A stretch of 64,000 nucleotides of DNA from Congeria kusceri. Taxonomy: Eukaryota; Mollusca; Bivalvia; Myida; Dreissenidae. The position numbers and the translations under genes are program-made. Under the pieces are notes generated by a model. The model saw nothing but the letters and a program-made list of their open reading frames with translations. It made no database searches and was not told the origin of the DNA. Every line of letters begins with the position of its first letter. The stretch's first letter is position 1. The stretch spans positions 27,022,912-27,086,911 of the forward strand of contig CM051028.1 in NCBI GenBank assembly GCA_027627225.1, given 5' to 3'. Positions 12,311 through 24,525 of the stretch are shown in pieces.

Positions 12311-14388
12311 TTTGGTTTAAAAAAGTATTTATTTTTATTATTAATTATAATATGTCGATTTAATCACATTTGCTGAGCATTAAAATTTCAATGCACATAC
12401 AGGCAAACGTTCAGGTCGCATGGAAAATACACAAATAGGCACTTCCAACTAGACCTTAAAAAATATAACAAATCGGATCGGTTTCAAATTTTGCATAGCC
12501 CCATCATACACAATGTTTAATACAGGTATGATAAAAATATAACGGTTCATTGATCATTTATATGTCTTCGTGCTCGCAGGTGTCAACACACACAGTCGCA
12601 CGAGAAAATCGTGGTGTATAAAGAAATTCGATGCAGTTAATAATTTTAAGTTTTTAACAACGACACTCCAACCAACATCAATTATTTTATGAATAACACC
12701 ATCCCAAAATGAATAATATATTTTTCCAACAAATAATCTGCCATTTTATCCAATCTAATTGTACATGGGTATCACGTAATTAAAATTTAAACTTTATTAC
12801 ATAAAGGAACACGTGGTAAACTTCTGTCTATGATATTAAATGAATCAAATTAATCAGTTATCAATAGCCTAGGAGAAGCTGAACATCTTAGTGGCATAAC
12901 CTGAACAGGTACTGTGCAGTCAACAGGACGTGCGCGCGCAATTGGTATGTACGAGGCCGCATTTCGCGTACTTAAACATGGAGTAATTATTATAACATAA
13001 ATTTTCTATTTAGATAGAAAGTTATGTATTCATTAAATTTATAATGATTCTTAACCAAACTAAAAGGAAATAACAAAAATATTTAAACTTAATTTCTAAA
13101 TTGGCATTATTTCGTTTTCGCATTTTTGCGAATGTTTGTTTCGGTATCAATTTTATTTGTGTTACGTTGTGTATGAAAACGATATTTCAGATAAAGGAAA
13201 TTAAATAAATCGACGCCATATATATGATTGAGTGTTCTTAAAAAGTTTGGAGAAATTCGGACTAAAATACAAAAGTTAAAGCTGATTATGCGAAGGTCTA
13301 GTTGGAAGTGCCTATGGGTGTATAGTCCGAATATATATTTATCTCCCACAATCCTGGCATATGTAGCAAAATACACCTTAAGCAAGCACGCTTCCCTTTT
13401 TTCTTATCTAGATGATAATAGTCAGAAATAAAATGGCATGACTAGCTCATGTATCAGATGATATAGCTGCTATTGTTATTAAAGCTGCTACAGCATTCAA
13501 TTGTTATTTTACGTGTTTCTATTTCGCATTATATTTTTTACATAATGTTCTGTCAAAGATATTTGAGGCACAATAGGAATTTGTACCAGTTGATGCAAAA
13601 TTGATTTTATAACCAGCGTTAACCTGTCTTTTTGTTGGATGGTACGACAATTTAACATCATAATTTAGGTGTCGTACCAACTGAATATATAATCAAAAAA
13701 TATCTCATACGAAATTGTTCAAAACTTGTGTTAAATCATACATAATTAAATATGCTGGATAACTCGCATATTGCAACAACAACGCATTGAAAGGAGTATG
13801 TATTTTTTATTGACTTTCGATGACTGCCATAGGATTTTCAAACTAGCAGTTGTTTAAGGATTTAGTTCTGTTCATTGATAATCACAAACACTTACCACGT
13901 ACTCTTTTGCGTAAAATTCTTTACAATCTAACACGTGATACTTGAGTAAATCTATGGGAAGAAGCACTAGCTTAATTTGCAAATGCTTGACTTTTGTGAA
14001 AACATCTATTTTGCAACAAACTGAGCGAAAAGTATGATCTTAGACGCAGTAACAGACGCCTATGATAAACGTGCGTGTTCTCTTCAACGATTTATTGCAT
14101 TGTACTGTACGCTAGGCCGATTTTCTTAGTGTCCATTAACTTATTATCTTATTTCAGGAACAGAAATATGTCAGAAAACTAGTACAAAAGAAAGTACATG
14201 TTTCATTATTCATCAACATTCTATCAAAATACCTGTTTGCGATAACATTCAACAGTGAAGGTAAATAAAGTTAACCTGATCACACAAGCTGCAATGTACT
14301 AATACACCTGTCAAAATCAATGTTAATACTTTAAAAAAGTGGCCACAAATCGGTTTAGTATTATGTTTTGTTGTGTTGTGTCATGTAT
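12311..14388. other. Noncoding stretch, nothing recognised
   Basis: AT-rich sequence without a supportable gene, RNA or transposon. The few open frames are short and lack family features. Confidence 0.45.
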
Positions 14389-14644
14389 GTTATGTTATGT
14401 TATGTTATGTTATGTTATGTTATGTTATGTTATGTTATGTTATGTTATGTTATGTTATGTTATGTTATGTTATGTTATGTTATGTTATGTTATGTTATGT
14501 TATGTTATGTTATGTTATGTTATGTTATGTTATGTTATGCTCTGCTCTGCAATGCTATGCTATGCTACGCTACGCTACGCTACGCTACGCTACGCTACGC
14601 TACGCTACGCTACGCTACGCTATGCTATGTTATGTTATGTTATG
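14389..14644. repeat. Pentanucleotide microsatellite (TATGT)n then (TACGC)n
   Basis: About thirty TTATG units run to about 14538. They then change through TGCTC and TATGC to about nine TACGC units, before reverting to TATGT. The three overlapping frames of Met-Leu-Cys-Tyr-Val repeats are a consequence of the 5-nt period and are not a protein. The repeat directly abuts a LINE fragment. Confidence 0.95.
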
Positions 14645-15134
14645 TTAGCCTGGATGAATTTCATAAATCTGTAAAATTAGCATCCAAATGTTTCGCCACG
14701 CTCTTGCTTTGCGAAGACTTTAACTTGCCAAAAATGGATCGGCCCAGTCTTACAACCCAACTTGATTGCAAATTTACACCATTCCACAGAGATTTCATGA
14801 ACCTATTTCATGACCACAACCTCACCCAAGTTGTTGATGGCCCAACAAGAGAAAAATACATCGCAGAAATATTCCTAATCAATAACCAATCCCTAAAAAC
14901 CAGTGTCAGTGTAATTTATCGAATAAGTGACAATGATATTGTATTTATAAATAGTCAAGTATCTGCAAGACTAAAACCTAAAAAAAACAAGAAAAATCCC
15001 ACTATATAAAAGAGCAACTGGGAAGGGGTAAGACAGTGCATCTCAGACTTGCATACCTTACTTACAGAATCGGGTGAGTATGACAAGTGCAATGTAAATT
15101 TACTCAGGAAAAAACTTAAAACACTATTAATGAA
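14645..15134 (+). mobile_element. LINE fragment (endonuclease domain)
   Basis: This stretch is a near copy of 17053-17530. The translated part has EDFNLPKMD, QVVDGPTREKYIAEIFL and YRISDNDIVF, which match the apurinic-type endonuclease of Jockey/CR1-like LINEs (GDFN, DxPTR and SDHD motifs, with CEDFN in place of GDFN). It lacks reverse transcriptase and ends where the homology stops near 15134, so it is a dead internal fragment. Confidence 0.75.
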
Positions 15135-16288
15135 CTTTAAACTTAGAAAACTTCAATTTCATTTTATTTGAAGTTCATGTTATTGAAATCAAAGTAAAAA
15201 AACTATAACGAGAGCCCGTGCGTCAGTTTCCTACGTATGTTCCACACATTCAGTCCGTTATTTAATAAGCATTAAAAGAAAAGTTGTTTGTGTGTGAGAG
15301 CTGTATTAACGCCTATAAATCGGTTGATTTGTTGTCAATGGCATGCACTTAATTTGGAATTTTTCTGTATGGCCAATCAAAAATTCTTCCGGGTATAAAG
15401 ATATTTATTATACACTTCACATAAGATACTTTAAAATGAAAGTAAACAATACGCGACGACATCAACGAACACAATAATAATTTATGACACACATGTTAAA
15501 GTAATTAAATGATTTTCATTTCATCTCGCATTCTTTTAAATGTTATAGTGTAATAAAAGATAGAATAATATCGAAAGGAAATTTTTACTTGCAAATTTTA
15601 TATATATGTAAACTGAATGAAAAGGTTACCATTGTTCTTTTCTTAATACAATATATTTTATAATAGCATTATATACATATTCAATTAAGCACATTGTTGG
15701 TCCGAATCTGTCCCTTTCAGACCAAACATTTGTGTTATATCCCTTGTATTGATATGCATTCGCATATCAGTTGGTAGTGAAATGCACATGCATCATCGAC
15801 GGAAGCAGAACATTTTCGCTGGCTAACAATATTTGTTTTTCATTATTTTTTTCAGATTGTTTTCATACATGAGTTCCACCCAGTGTGAACAAATGTGTTC
15901 ATCTTACCACTTATCGAATAAATCCGCCCAAACATACGGGATTTAAACTTCTTTCACATAGTTTACACATTTTTAATTGCATTTTTGTACTACGATAGGG
16001 GTCAATGTCGCCAGCTGTTGCAAACTTCCGGTCTGAAATATCGAGAGAAAAAAATGGATGTTTATGCACTTTTGCCTGTCCTTATATTTCCTCTAGTTGT
16101 TTCAGATCAAGGATAGCTTAACCACACAGGACCAGTACAACAGCGAGCGTAGAAACATTGTGTCGATAGCGGCACTGGGTAATTACTTCTTATTTGCAGC
16201 TCGACAAATCAGTTCAGATAACAGATGTCATATAAACACTCACACATAACGTCACTTTTCCTTATAAATCTCATACTATATCTCGCAC
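15135..16288. other. Noncoding stretch, nothing recognised
   Basis: No gene, RNA or repeat could be supported between the two LINE copies. Confidence 0.4.
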
Positions 16289-19200
16289 ATGATATTGAAA
16301 CAAACCATGGATCCTGAAGTAGTTGGAAACACCTCCACAGTCTTCCCTTGCGGTAGTTGTGAGCAACCATTTATATGGACATGCAAGGGAGTCAAATGCC
16401 ATGCCTGTAACATCCAGTATCATGTAGTTTGCCAAAACATATCATGTATGATCGGATTGCAAACGACTCCAAGATAGGGACATGACAATGCCTGTCCTGC
16501 GACAATATAAACATTACGTCGATTAGCCTTGCGAGCCTTGATTCACTGAAAACATCAAACACATTTAACCCACTGCTTAATGCTCCGAGCTTAACAAGAT
16601 CATCCAAAACAAATAACCTTAATAGCTCCGAAATCCCCAAAACTTCCACACGTATCAACTAAAATAAAGGCCACAAAATAAACAATACAATACTATTAAA
16701 AGATCAATGAAAATAATTGTGGTAAACTGCAGATCAATTGTTGACAAAAAACATGAATTTGAAAAATTTAGCCACCTTTACCAAGCCTGACATAATCACA
16801 GAATCCTGGCTGAAACCAAAACAATACGACGGTGAGATATTTAACCCAGATCTAGGTTATTATGTTTTCAGAAGAGACCTCTTGGAACAGATGGGTGGCG
16901 GAGCCATTATTGCAGTTAAAGACAACATTCTTGTCCAGGAGGCCCCGGAGCTCCGCACCAACTGTGAAAATATCTGGGTTTAAATAAATCTTAAAGGTTG
17001 TAAATCATAACTGATAGGTGCTTACTACAAACCAAAACAAATTGACAAACCTAGCCTGGATGAATTTCATAAATCTGTAAAATTAGCATCCAAATTGTAT
17101 TGCACACTCTTGATTGGCGAAGACTTTAACTTGCCAAAAATGGATTGGTCCAGTCTGACACCCCAACTTGATTGCAAATTTACACCATTCCACAGAGAAT
17201 TCATGAACCTATTACACGACCACAACCTCACCCAAGTTGGTGATTGCCCAACAAGAGAAAAATACATCGTAGAAATATTCCTAATCAATAACCAATCCCT
17301 AAAAAACATTGTCAGTGTAATTTCTCGAATAAGTGACCATGATATTGTATTTATAAATAGTAAAGTATCTGCAAGACTAAAAACTAAAAAATCAAGACAA
17401 ATCCCACTATATAAAAGAGCAAACCGGGAAGGGGTAAGACAGTGCATCTCAGACGCACACCATACTTACAGAATCGGGTGAGTATGACAGGTGCAATGTA
17501 AATCAACTCAGGAACAAACTTAAAACACTATAAATTAATGAAGCCGTAAAGAAACATATACCGACTAAAAAGGCCTCAACCAAAAATAAATTCCCATGGA
17601 TACATTTTTACCTCAAAAGACTATACAGAAAACTTAATAAACCATACAAAAATTAATAATGTCAGGAACTAATACTGACGAAGAAAAAAACAAATCTGAA
17701 ACACCTCTGTAACAAAGATACACAACACTCATACCAACATTGCCTAGAAGATATACTCAATGTTAAGCCAGCAACACCAGTAGGGACACAAAATCAAAAC
17801 CAAACAATAAATAACTACTATCAACTGAAACACTCAAAACCATATGTAAATGGTATCGATAGCCTAAAACAAATCCAAGATAACCATGAAAAGGCTAATA
17901 TCTTAAACGAACGAGCACTTCTAGTCCGTTTTCACTTGAAAATTCCCATTATCATTACACTTACTCTCTCATATAAAAGTACATAACAAATCGGACATAA
18001 GAGCAGAAATATCTGATCAACCTACGAGTACCAGCTCCACATACAGTCTCCATAACAGAATGTCAGAACGTCAGATATACATGTCTCGGCAAAATGCATA
18101 GAAAAATTACTAAACAACCTAGATACCCACAAGGCTTCCGGCCCCGATCAAATCACACGCATTATCCTAAAAATATAGGGCAAAGAAATGTCTGTCATCC
18201 TCCAGATCTTGTTCACTAAATCTCTGCAATCTGGCATAATCCCAGGTATCTGGAAACAAGCATTTGTAACTCACATCTACAAAAAGGGCCCCAAGACTGA
18301 CAAAGCCAACTATCGCCCCATATTTCTCACATGTATACTGTGCAAGACCCTTGAGCATATTTTATCTTCCAGCATTACAAAAAAATTCAACGCATATAAG
18401 CTCTTCTCTGCAACACGGCTTCAGAGAAACAAATCTCCTGTCAGACCCATCTTTTAATGCTCGTGGAAGATATTCTTAGAACTGTAAGTAACAAAAGCCA
18501 AGTGGACCTGATCCTACTGGATTTCAGGAAAGCCTACAATATGATTAATCACGAAAAACTCCACGACAAATAACATTTCTATTGGATTCATTACATTTTT
18601 CTGGATAAAAGCTTTCCTGAATAACAGATCACTAACCGTAGTCCTTAATGGATCCAAATCGCACATCATTCCAGTGTCCTCAGGTGTGCCTCAGAGCTCA
18701 GTCCTAGGTCTCCTAAAGTCTAATATACATAAATGACCTCCCTGATTATGCAAAACACTCCAAAGTCCGACTTTTCGCAGATTAAACGGCAATACACATG
18801 TCTATTTAAGTAGCCTCGCATTCCAGCCTGCTCCGACATGATCTGAACCAACTGCAGATGTGGGAAGCTGACTGGGATAGGAGCTTTAACCACCAGAAAT
18901 GCCAGGTGATGAAAATAACAAAACGCAAAATAGTATTAGAATCATCCTACTTATTACACAATACTATCCTTGACTCTGTAAGCTCTGCTAAATATCTTGG
19001 AGTCACTATATCAAATGATCCTGGAACAAACACATAGACAACATAACCTATAAAGCTAATCAAACCATAGGCATTTTCAGGCGTAATCGCAAAGTTCGTT
19101 CAGGGGGAAACCAAATCCATTGCCTATAAAACACTAGTCCGTCCAAAGCTTAAGTACTGTGAACCCATCTGGGCACCTCCCACAGATACTGCCATAAATC

Positions 19201-19640
19201 AAATTAAAGCTGTCCAAAGAAGAGCGGTACGATGGGTAAAATCGGACTACAGCAGGCTTTCTTCAGTTACCGACAGGCTGGAATCCCTCGACTGGAGAAG
19301 TCTAGACCTCCGACGTATTGACAAACGACTTATTCTTTTTTACAGTATAGGTAACAAGCAGTTTGCAGTAACAGCAGAAAATTCCATATATCTCAATCAA
19401 TGGCCAAGAAGACATCAACATCATCTCACATACAGACAAATTCAGGCAAACACAAACTAATACAAATTCTCATTCGAACTCTCATTGGAACTCCCGGCCA
19501 GCTGACACCCAGTTCAGTGCTGGAATCAGCCGCATTGAACATAGCTCCCAATAACGTTAATAAATCAGATTTATTTTTATCGTTTAAGTAAAACATTGCA
19601 CACACTCCATATCTGCTTTTATCTCTAAACTGTAGATTAC
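16289..19640 (+). pseudogene. Degenerate Jockey/CR1-like LINE retrotransposon
   Basis: Pieces appear in element order but in shifted frames. First comes a PHD-like zinc finger (CGSCEQPFIWTCKGVKCHAC, near 16340). Next are endonuclease parts (DIITESWLKP at about 16790, GGGAIIAVKD at about 16895, EDFNLPKMDW and ISDHDIVF at 17110-17350). Reverse transcriptase parts follow (IPGIWKQAFVTHIYKKG and KANYRPI near 18240-18320, then LLDFRKAYN near 18510), and finally a C-terminal region to about 19590. Many frameshifts and stops separate them. Known: these elements move by target-primed reverse transcription. This copy cannot encode the full protein. Confidence 0.8.
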
Positions 19641-20217
19641 CAGCGTTACTAAAAGCCTTTTAAACAATTATTATTTTATTATAATCTAACAAACTGTGGG
19701 TTGACTACGCTGAGTCTAAGTTCTCGAAAGAGGTTTGACTTAACGGAATATAGATAGTTTTAAAAATATCATTGAACATGTTTGCTTTGTCTGATATGTG
19801 AATTAACATGTAACATAATAAAATACAAAATCCTTTATACACTAGACAACAAAGCAGTTTTACCGTTGGTTATTGAATCATACCTGGTCATGTGACGTGT
19901 TACTAGTATATAAGCTACCTAACATATGGAAATAAATTGACAAATACAGAGAAAATTACTAGCGTTTTCGATTAGAAACCAGGTTTTACAATATACCGAT
20001 ACTAAAAAGAAACAATGCATTGTTATTTTAATATATTTTTAAATTCATTAACATTAACCACTAAACTTGTGCCATATACGTACGCGCACACCTGACTACC
20101 TTATGAACTAAAGGTGCGCTTTATTGTTCATCTTAACTATTGATTGTTCAGGAAGACGAAGGGAAATGTCAGTGTGTTACATGTTTCTTGATGCATCTGC
20201 GTATTGGACGAACTTTG

Positions 20218-20417
20218 NNNNNNNNNNNNNNNNNNNNNNNNNNNNNNNNNNNNNNNNNNNNNNNNNNNNNNNNNNNNNNNNNNNNNNNNNNNNNNNNNNN
20301 NNNNNNNNNNNNNNNNNNNNNNNNNNNNNNNNNNNNNNNNNNNNNNNNNNNNNNNNNNNNNNNNNNNNNNNNNNNNNNNNNNNNNNNNNNNNNNNNNNNN
20401 NNNNNNNNNNNNNNNNN
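20218..20417. other. Assembly gap (200 N)
   Basis: A run of 200 N. It hides the left edge of the deaminase-like array and the C-terminal end of its first copy. Any open frame crossing it is artificial. Confidence 0.99.
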
Positions 20418-20865
20418 TGGCTGTATATCAACAAACACGGCCTATTAGAAACACCACATTGTTTACGAAACGACATCTCCATGTTTGCCAAAAATGTATT
20501 TTTCTCTGTTTTATATGAATCATGTGCGAATTCCCGTCGAAGTCTTCCGTCCGGATCTACAAGTCTTGCTTCACCATGAAGGCAATTATGTCTACAATAC
20601 ATTACTCTGTTTGTAACAAAATATCCCTCCGTTATGTTTATTTCCGTTAGTGGCTTTGACTCTAACCATTTAATGTAGTCACTGAAATCTGCCATGACAG
20701 CTGAGTCATTTCTCTTTAATTCTTCTTCTGACATCAGGCACGCCATAATAAATTGCCTTTTGTGAAAGTGTACGTCGTTGATAACTTTTCTGTATAAGTT
20801 GTTCGCTTTTCTTCCAATCCTGCACAAATGTTGTAGCGCTCTGTATACTGAGTCGTCTGTGGACA

Positions 20866-20866
<1 letters not shown>
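20418..20866 (-). CDS. AID/APOBEC-like deaminase family protein, array copy 1 (C-terminus in gap)
   Basis: The frame starts at ATG 20866 (MSTDDSVYRALQHLCRIGRK) and runs into the assembly gap after LLIYS, so the PC..C half is missing from the assembly. The HGE triad is present, but the neighbouring residue differs from other copies (YCRHNCLHGEA instead of YCRNNCLHGEA). Upstream, the GTA triplet repeat is open in the same frame and would encode a poly-threonine leader if translation began earlier. See copy 3 for the domain reasoning. Confidence 0.6.
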
Positions 20867-20900
<34 letters not shown>

Positions 20901-21129
20901 TTACGCTGGCTGTTCGTAGGAGTATTACGCTGGCTATTCGCCTTAAGGAGCATTACGCTGGCTATTCGCCTTTCTTGTTTTGGTAGAGTTCTAATAACGT
21001 AGTACCTTAAACAAAGTGATTTTAATACTACAAAACAAACCTGGTAATTAAAATAGTACCCTGTAGTAGTACCAACAACTTTGTCGTTTTGCTACTACAA
21101 ACCAAAAACTGGTAATAACAAAAGTATTG

Positions 21130-21770
21130 TATGTGGAGAGTTGTCTGATGGCTATACGCCTGTTGTTTGGTTTTAAAAGTCGCCTATTATTCTCAATTTC
21201 GTTTTAATACTTAAAAACAAGATTGTACAAAACGCTTAAGGTTCATAGAAATAATACCCGCGGTTTTCGACTTTATTTGTGTATCTGGAGAGTTGTCTGA
21301 TGGCTATACGCCTGTTGTTTGGTTTTAAAAGTCGCCTATTATTCTCAATTTCGTTTTAATACTTAAAAACAAGATTGTACAAAACGCTTAAGGTTCATAG
21401 AAATAATACCCGCGGTTTTCGACTTTATTTGTGTATCTGGAGAGTTGTCTGATGGCTATACGCCTGTTGTTTGGTTTTAAAAGTCGCCTATTATTCTCAA
21501 TTTCGTTTTAATACTTAAAAACAAGATTGTACAAAACGCTTAAGGTTCATAGTAATAATACCCGCGGTTTTCGACTTTATTTGTGTATCTGGAGAGTTGT
21601 CTGATGGCTATACGCCTGTTCTTTGATTTTAAAAGTCGCCTATTATTCTCAATTTCGTTTTAATACTTAAAAACAAGATTGTACAAAACGCGTAAGGTTC
21701 ATAGAAATAATACCCGCCGTTTTCGACTTTATTTGTGTATCTGGAGAGTTGGTCGACGGCTATCCGGCCA
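21130..21770. repeat. Tandem 152-bp subrepeats of the deaminase array, left cluster
   Basis: Four nearly identical units of about 152 bp, each starting near GGAGAGTTGTCTGATGGCTA, are followed by one diverged unit (GGAGAGTTGGTCGACGGCTA). The same units recur once to twice per gene copy in the right-hand array (about 59487, 60805, 62336, 62488, 63755 and 63916). They lie 3' of each minus-strand gene copy. Confidence 0.9.
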
Positions 21771-22031
21771 TTGTCTGGTTTTCAAAGTCTCATTTTATAT
21801 CCGCTGGCTAGCACAACCGATACAGTTGAATACTACAATAACAGTACTAAAAAGTGAAGTGATCGGGCGGGACTCATGAAACTGCCTTATAACAAATCGT
21901 TTCTAGGTTTTATTTAAGATATAGCACAACCGATACATGTTAATACTATAAAAACAGAACAAACAAGTGCAGTCATTTGGTTTATGGAGGAGCTTTTTTC
22001 TAGTACTTTTTTGTCGAAAAGCCGGACTTTG

Positions 22032-22586
22032 CTACCAATGTGTATGTCGGACATCAATTCCACTGTCTTTGAGTGTTTGTATTGCACGATTTTGATCAGT
22101 CATGTAGAAAACTTGTGTGTATCCGACAATAACGGTATATTTGGTTTTGCTGACGAACTGTTTTAATAGTTCGGCACAACGATGAGAATCCAGTGTACAA
22201 GGTATGTAATGGCTGTATATCAACAAACACGGCCTATTAGAAACACCACATTGTTTACGAAACGACATCTCCATGTTTGCCAAAAATGTATTTTTCTCTG
22301 TTTTATATGAATCATGTGCGAAATCCCCTCGAAGTCTTCCGTCCGGATCTAAAAGTCTTGCTTCACCATGAAGGCAATTATTTCTACAATACATTACTCT
22401 GTTTGTAACAAAATATCCCTCCGTTATGTTTATTTCCGTTAGTGGCTTTGACTCTAACCATTTAATGTAGTCACTGAAATCTGCCATGACAGCTAAGTCA
22501 TTTCTCTTTAATTCTTCTTCTGACATCAGGCACGCCATAATAAATTGCCTTTTATGAAAGTGTACGTCGTTGATAACTTTTCTGTA
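22032..22586 (-). pseudogene. Deaminase-like array copy 2, C-terminal part, cut by the insert
   Basis: This copy matches the others from its stop at 22032 through the HGE and PC..C motifs up to TTTCTGTA at 22586. The sequence then changes abruptly to CTACAGCC. In intact copies the next bases are TAAGTTGTTCG, and exactly these resume at 59122. The copy is therefore split inside codons near its N-terminus. It has a few private changes (EARLLDPDGRLRGDF instead of EARLVDPDGRLRREF). Confidence 0.85.
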
Positions 22587-22794
22587 CTACAGCCACTTTT
22601 TTTTATTGCGCTCATTTTTGTGGGGGTTCCGGGCTATAGTATATGCCTTAGAAAAATTCGTTCAGTTGGAAAAGGGGGGGGGGGCGGTGTTTTGAAAAAG
22701 ACGCCCCGTCGATTTTCTATCGGGAAAATTATTTCGTTTTTCAGCCATTTCAGGATATATTCTGTCTCATTCAGCGTTAAACCGTTCAGTCGCA

Positions 22795-23484
22795 ATGGGG
22801 ATTTGTTTTGGTAGAATGGAAGAAGGATATGACAGTGAAAATAGCGAAATTCTTGACAATAATCGATGCGCTATCTGCAGATGGTTTCAAACAAATCATG
22901 ACTACATCGATGAAGATGACTATGTTGATTATTGTAGTGATTATTGTAGTGAGTTCGAAACAAACGAACCGAAAATCGTGAAAAATAAGCTTTACAAATC
23001 AAATCAAAAACAAACTGCAAGGCAGCATCAAAAAGCTGTTCAAAAACGTAAGAGAAGACAACTATCGAAACGTTGAACAAAACTACGGAATGCCAAAAGA
23101 GACCAAAAGCACACACATTATCATGAAACAAACGATGATAGTGATTGCAGTATTGAAAATGATTCCAACAATCATGATAGAAACACGTGTTTGGATTGCA
23201 AATACAATGACATCGATGATATCGTAGAAATTATGTTTCTGGAATCATACGAACGTTTTTTGGATGAAAAGTATGAAGAAGAAACCAACCGTATCTACTT
23301 TTCCGACGATGAGTCATTCAAAAGGTACTTGGAAAACAAATATGAAAACCAATATCGCAGAAACAACTATGGTATTGTGGAAGAAGAATCTGACCAAAAT
23401 GAAACACGTTGTGATTTCTGTGGTAGAACATCTCAAGAATGCTTGTCAATATGCCCACTTGTGATTGCTTTGGTTAGTTGCTAA
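22795..23484 (+). pseudogene. Acidic cysteine-containing protein, one frame broken by an in-frame TGA
   Basis: The frame from ATG 22795 runs to a TGA at 23074-23076 and then stays open in the same frame to 23484, which is 230 codons in all. The first part is acidic with CAIC, YCSDYCSEFE and a basic tail (KRKRRQLSKR). The second part is also acidic, with a CDFCGRTSQEC knuckle. The constant frame and composition suggest one ancestral gene with a single nonsense change. A CGA to TGA transition by CpG decay would fit. The function is unknown. A weak TATA-like GATATAT lies about 40 nt before the ATG. Confidence 0.5.
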
Positions 23485-23612
23485 GCTGAATGGTTGAAAC
23501 AATTGCCAGAGACTGTTTTGCAAACATGTGGTATTGTTCGCAAATAGATATTACAAAATTGTTGATATATATTGAACTAATCGTGTAACTGTAACAAACA
23601 TAATTTGCAAAC

Positions 23613-23867
23613 ATGGCCTTTCCGTCTAGAGCCTTGTATTTCAAAAACCAAGATGTTAATCAGAGACTAAAAACATTTGATGATTTACAATATGAACCTA
23701 GCGACTCGAAGGAAGACATGGCTAGCCAAGGGTTCATTTATGACATTTTGTTCGACTGCATTCGGTGCGTGTTTTGCCATACGCATATCTGGGACATTGC
23801 AAAAGGCAGCGTGAAACATAGACATCGACAACTGTGTCTTGTATGTCCTTTCGTATTTGATTTGTGA
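23613..23867 (+). CDS. Degenerate BIR-domain protein (84 aa)
   Basis: The protein shows the order of a baculovirus IAP repeat: RLKTF near residue 18, MASQGFIYD near 37, then CVFC, and HRHRQLCLVCPFV at the C-terminus. These supply the usual zinc ligands, though spacing is loose and the conserved G-D-W residues between CxxC and H are poorly kept. Known: BIR proteins bind caspases or IAP-binding motifs and block apoptosis. Large DNA viruses of invertebrates often carry them. No RING follows. A second, better BIR gene lies at 35149. The assignment rests on pattern only. Confidence 0.55.
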   Translation: MAFPSRALYFKNQDVNQRLKTFDDLQYEPSDSKEDMASQGFIYDILFDCIRCVFCHTHIWDIAKGSVKHRHRQLCLVCPFVFDL

Positions 23868-23949
23868 TTTTGAATAGAACTTATCAAAACGTAAATATGC
23901 GTCGTTTTTTACTTTTTATGTCATACACCAAGAAACAAAACTGATTTCG

Positions 23950-24441
23950 CTAACAATACCAGTTTGACTGAGTATCAGACATAGAAATACTATTGGTATG
24001 TCCTGTCATTGCGCTCATGCTGTACGTTTCACAAACACGCTCAGTGCCAAGAATTGACTTGACGACCATTTGTGTTTTCTCAACGCCGTGGAAATCTATC
24101 ACACCAATGATCCAACTGTGGTTGTGCGTCCAACTGTACCGTAAGTCGAATTTGCACAAGCAAGCTTTTGTTTGTAATACGTTCATTGTATATTTCTTGC
24201 GATCAGTGATCAGAAACGACCACACCGAAAAAGTATTTCTCGTGTTACAGCTGTTCATGAGGGCTTGTTGAATCTTGATTTTTCCAATATCAGTTTTTCT
24301 TACAGTTTCCTCAACAATTTCGTCAAATAGTCTCATGATCGTTTTCGTTGGTTCTAATGCAGCCTTGCGAGTAGCATACACATGGACCTCATACAAAACA
24401 TCCTCATCTTGTATTGGGTTTGACAACAAACTACTTCCCAT
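23950..24441 (-). CDS. Hypothetical protein (163 aa)
   Basis: An open frame starting MGSSLLSNPIQDEDVLYEVH, with no recognised domain. It is transcribed away from the large glycoprotein gene. A TATA element at 24486-24495 lies 45 nt before its ATG and could serve both genes. No signal peptide or membrane segment was seen. Its length, start context and promoter make it a likely real gene of the block. Confidence 0.6.
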   Translation of the reverse strand: MGSSLLSNPIQDEDVLYEVHVYATRKAALEPTKTIMRLFDEIVEETVRKTDIGKIKIQQALMNSCNTRNTFSVWSFLITDRKKYTMNVLQTKACLCKFDLRYSWTHNHSWIIGVIDFHGVEKTQMVVKSILGTERVCETYSMSAMTGHTNSISMSDTQSNWYC

Positions 24442-24485
24442 GTCGATAATTTGCAGAAGAATGTTGCAAACAGTGAATGATAAAA

Positions 24486-24495
24486 ACTATATATG
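24486..24495. promoter_or_regulatory. Shared, near-symmetric TATA element between divergent genes
   Basis: The sequence CTATATATGG reads as a TATA box on both strands. It is 45 nt upstream of the minus-strand ATG at 24441 and about 31-40 nt upstream of the plus-strand ATGs at 24526 and 24535. Confidence 0.5.
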
Positions 24496-24525
24496 GAGTT
24501 TTTTCTACTTGTGACAAAACATTTT

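Noticed and set aside
14339..15009. Long open frames through the TATGT/TACGC repeat
   Set aside because: All three frames are open only because the 5-nt unit lacks stops. The amino-acid repeat has no protein meaning.
20124..20953. Open frames crossing the run of N
   Set aside because: They are artefacts of undefined bases. Only the part right of 20417 is real sequence.
21130..21770. CRISPR-like array
   Set aside because: The 152-bp units are directly adjacent without unique spacers and belong to a eukaryotic satellite-type array.
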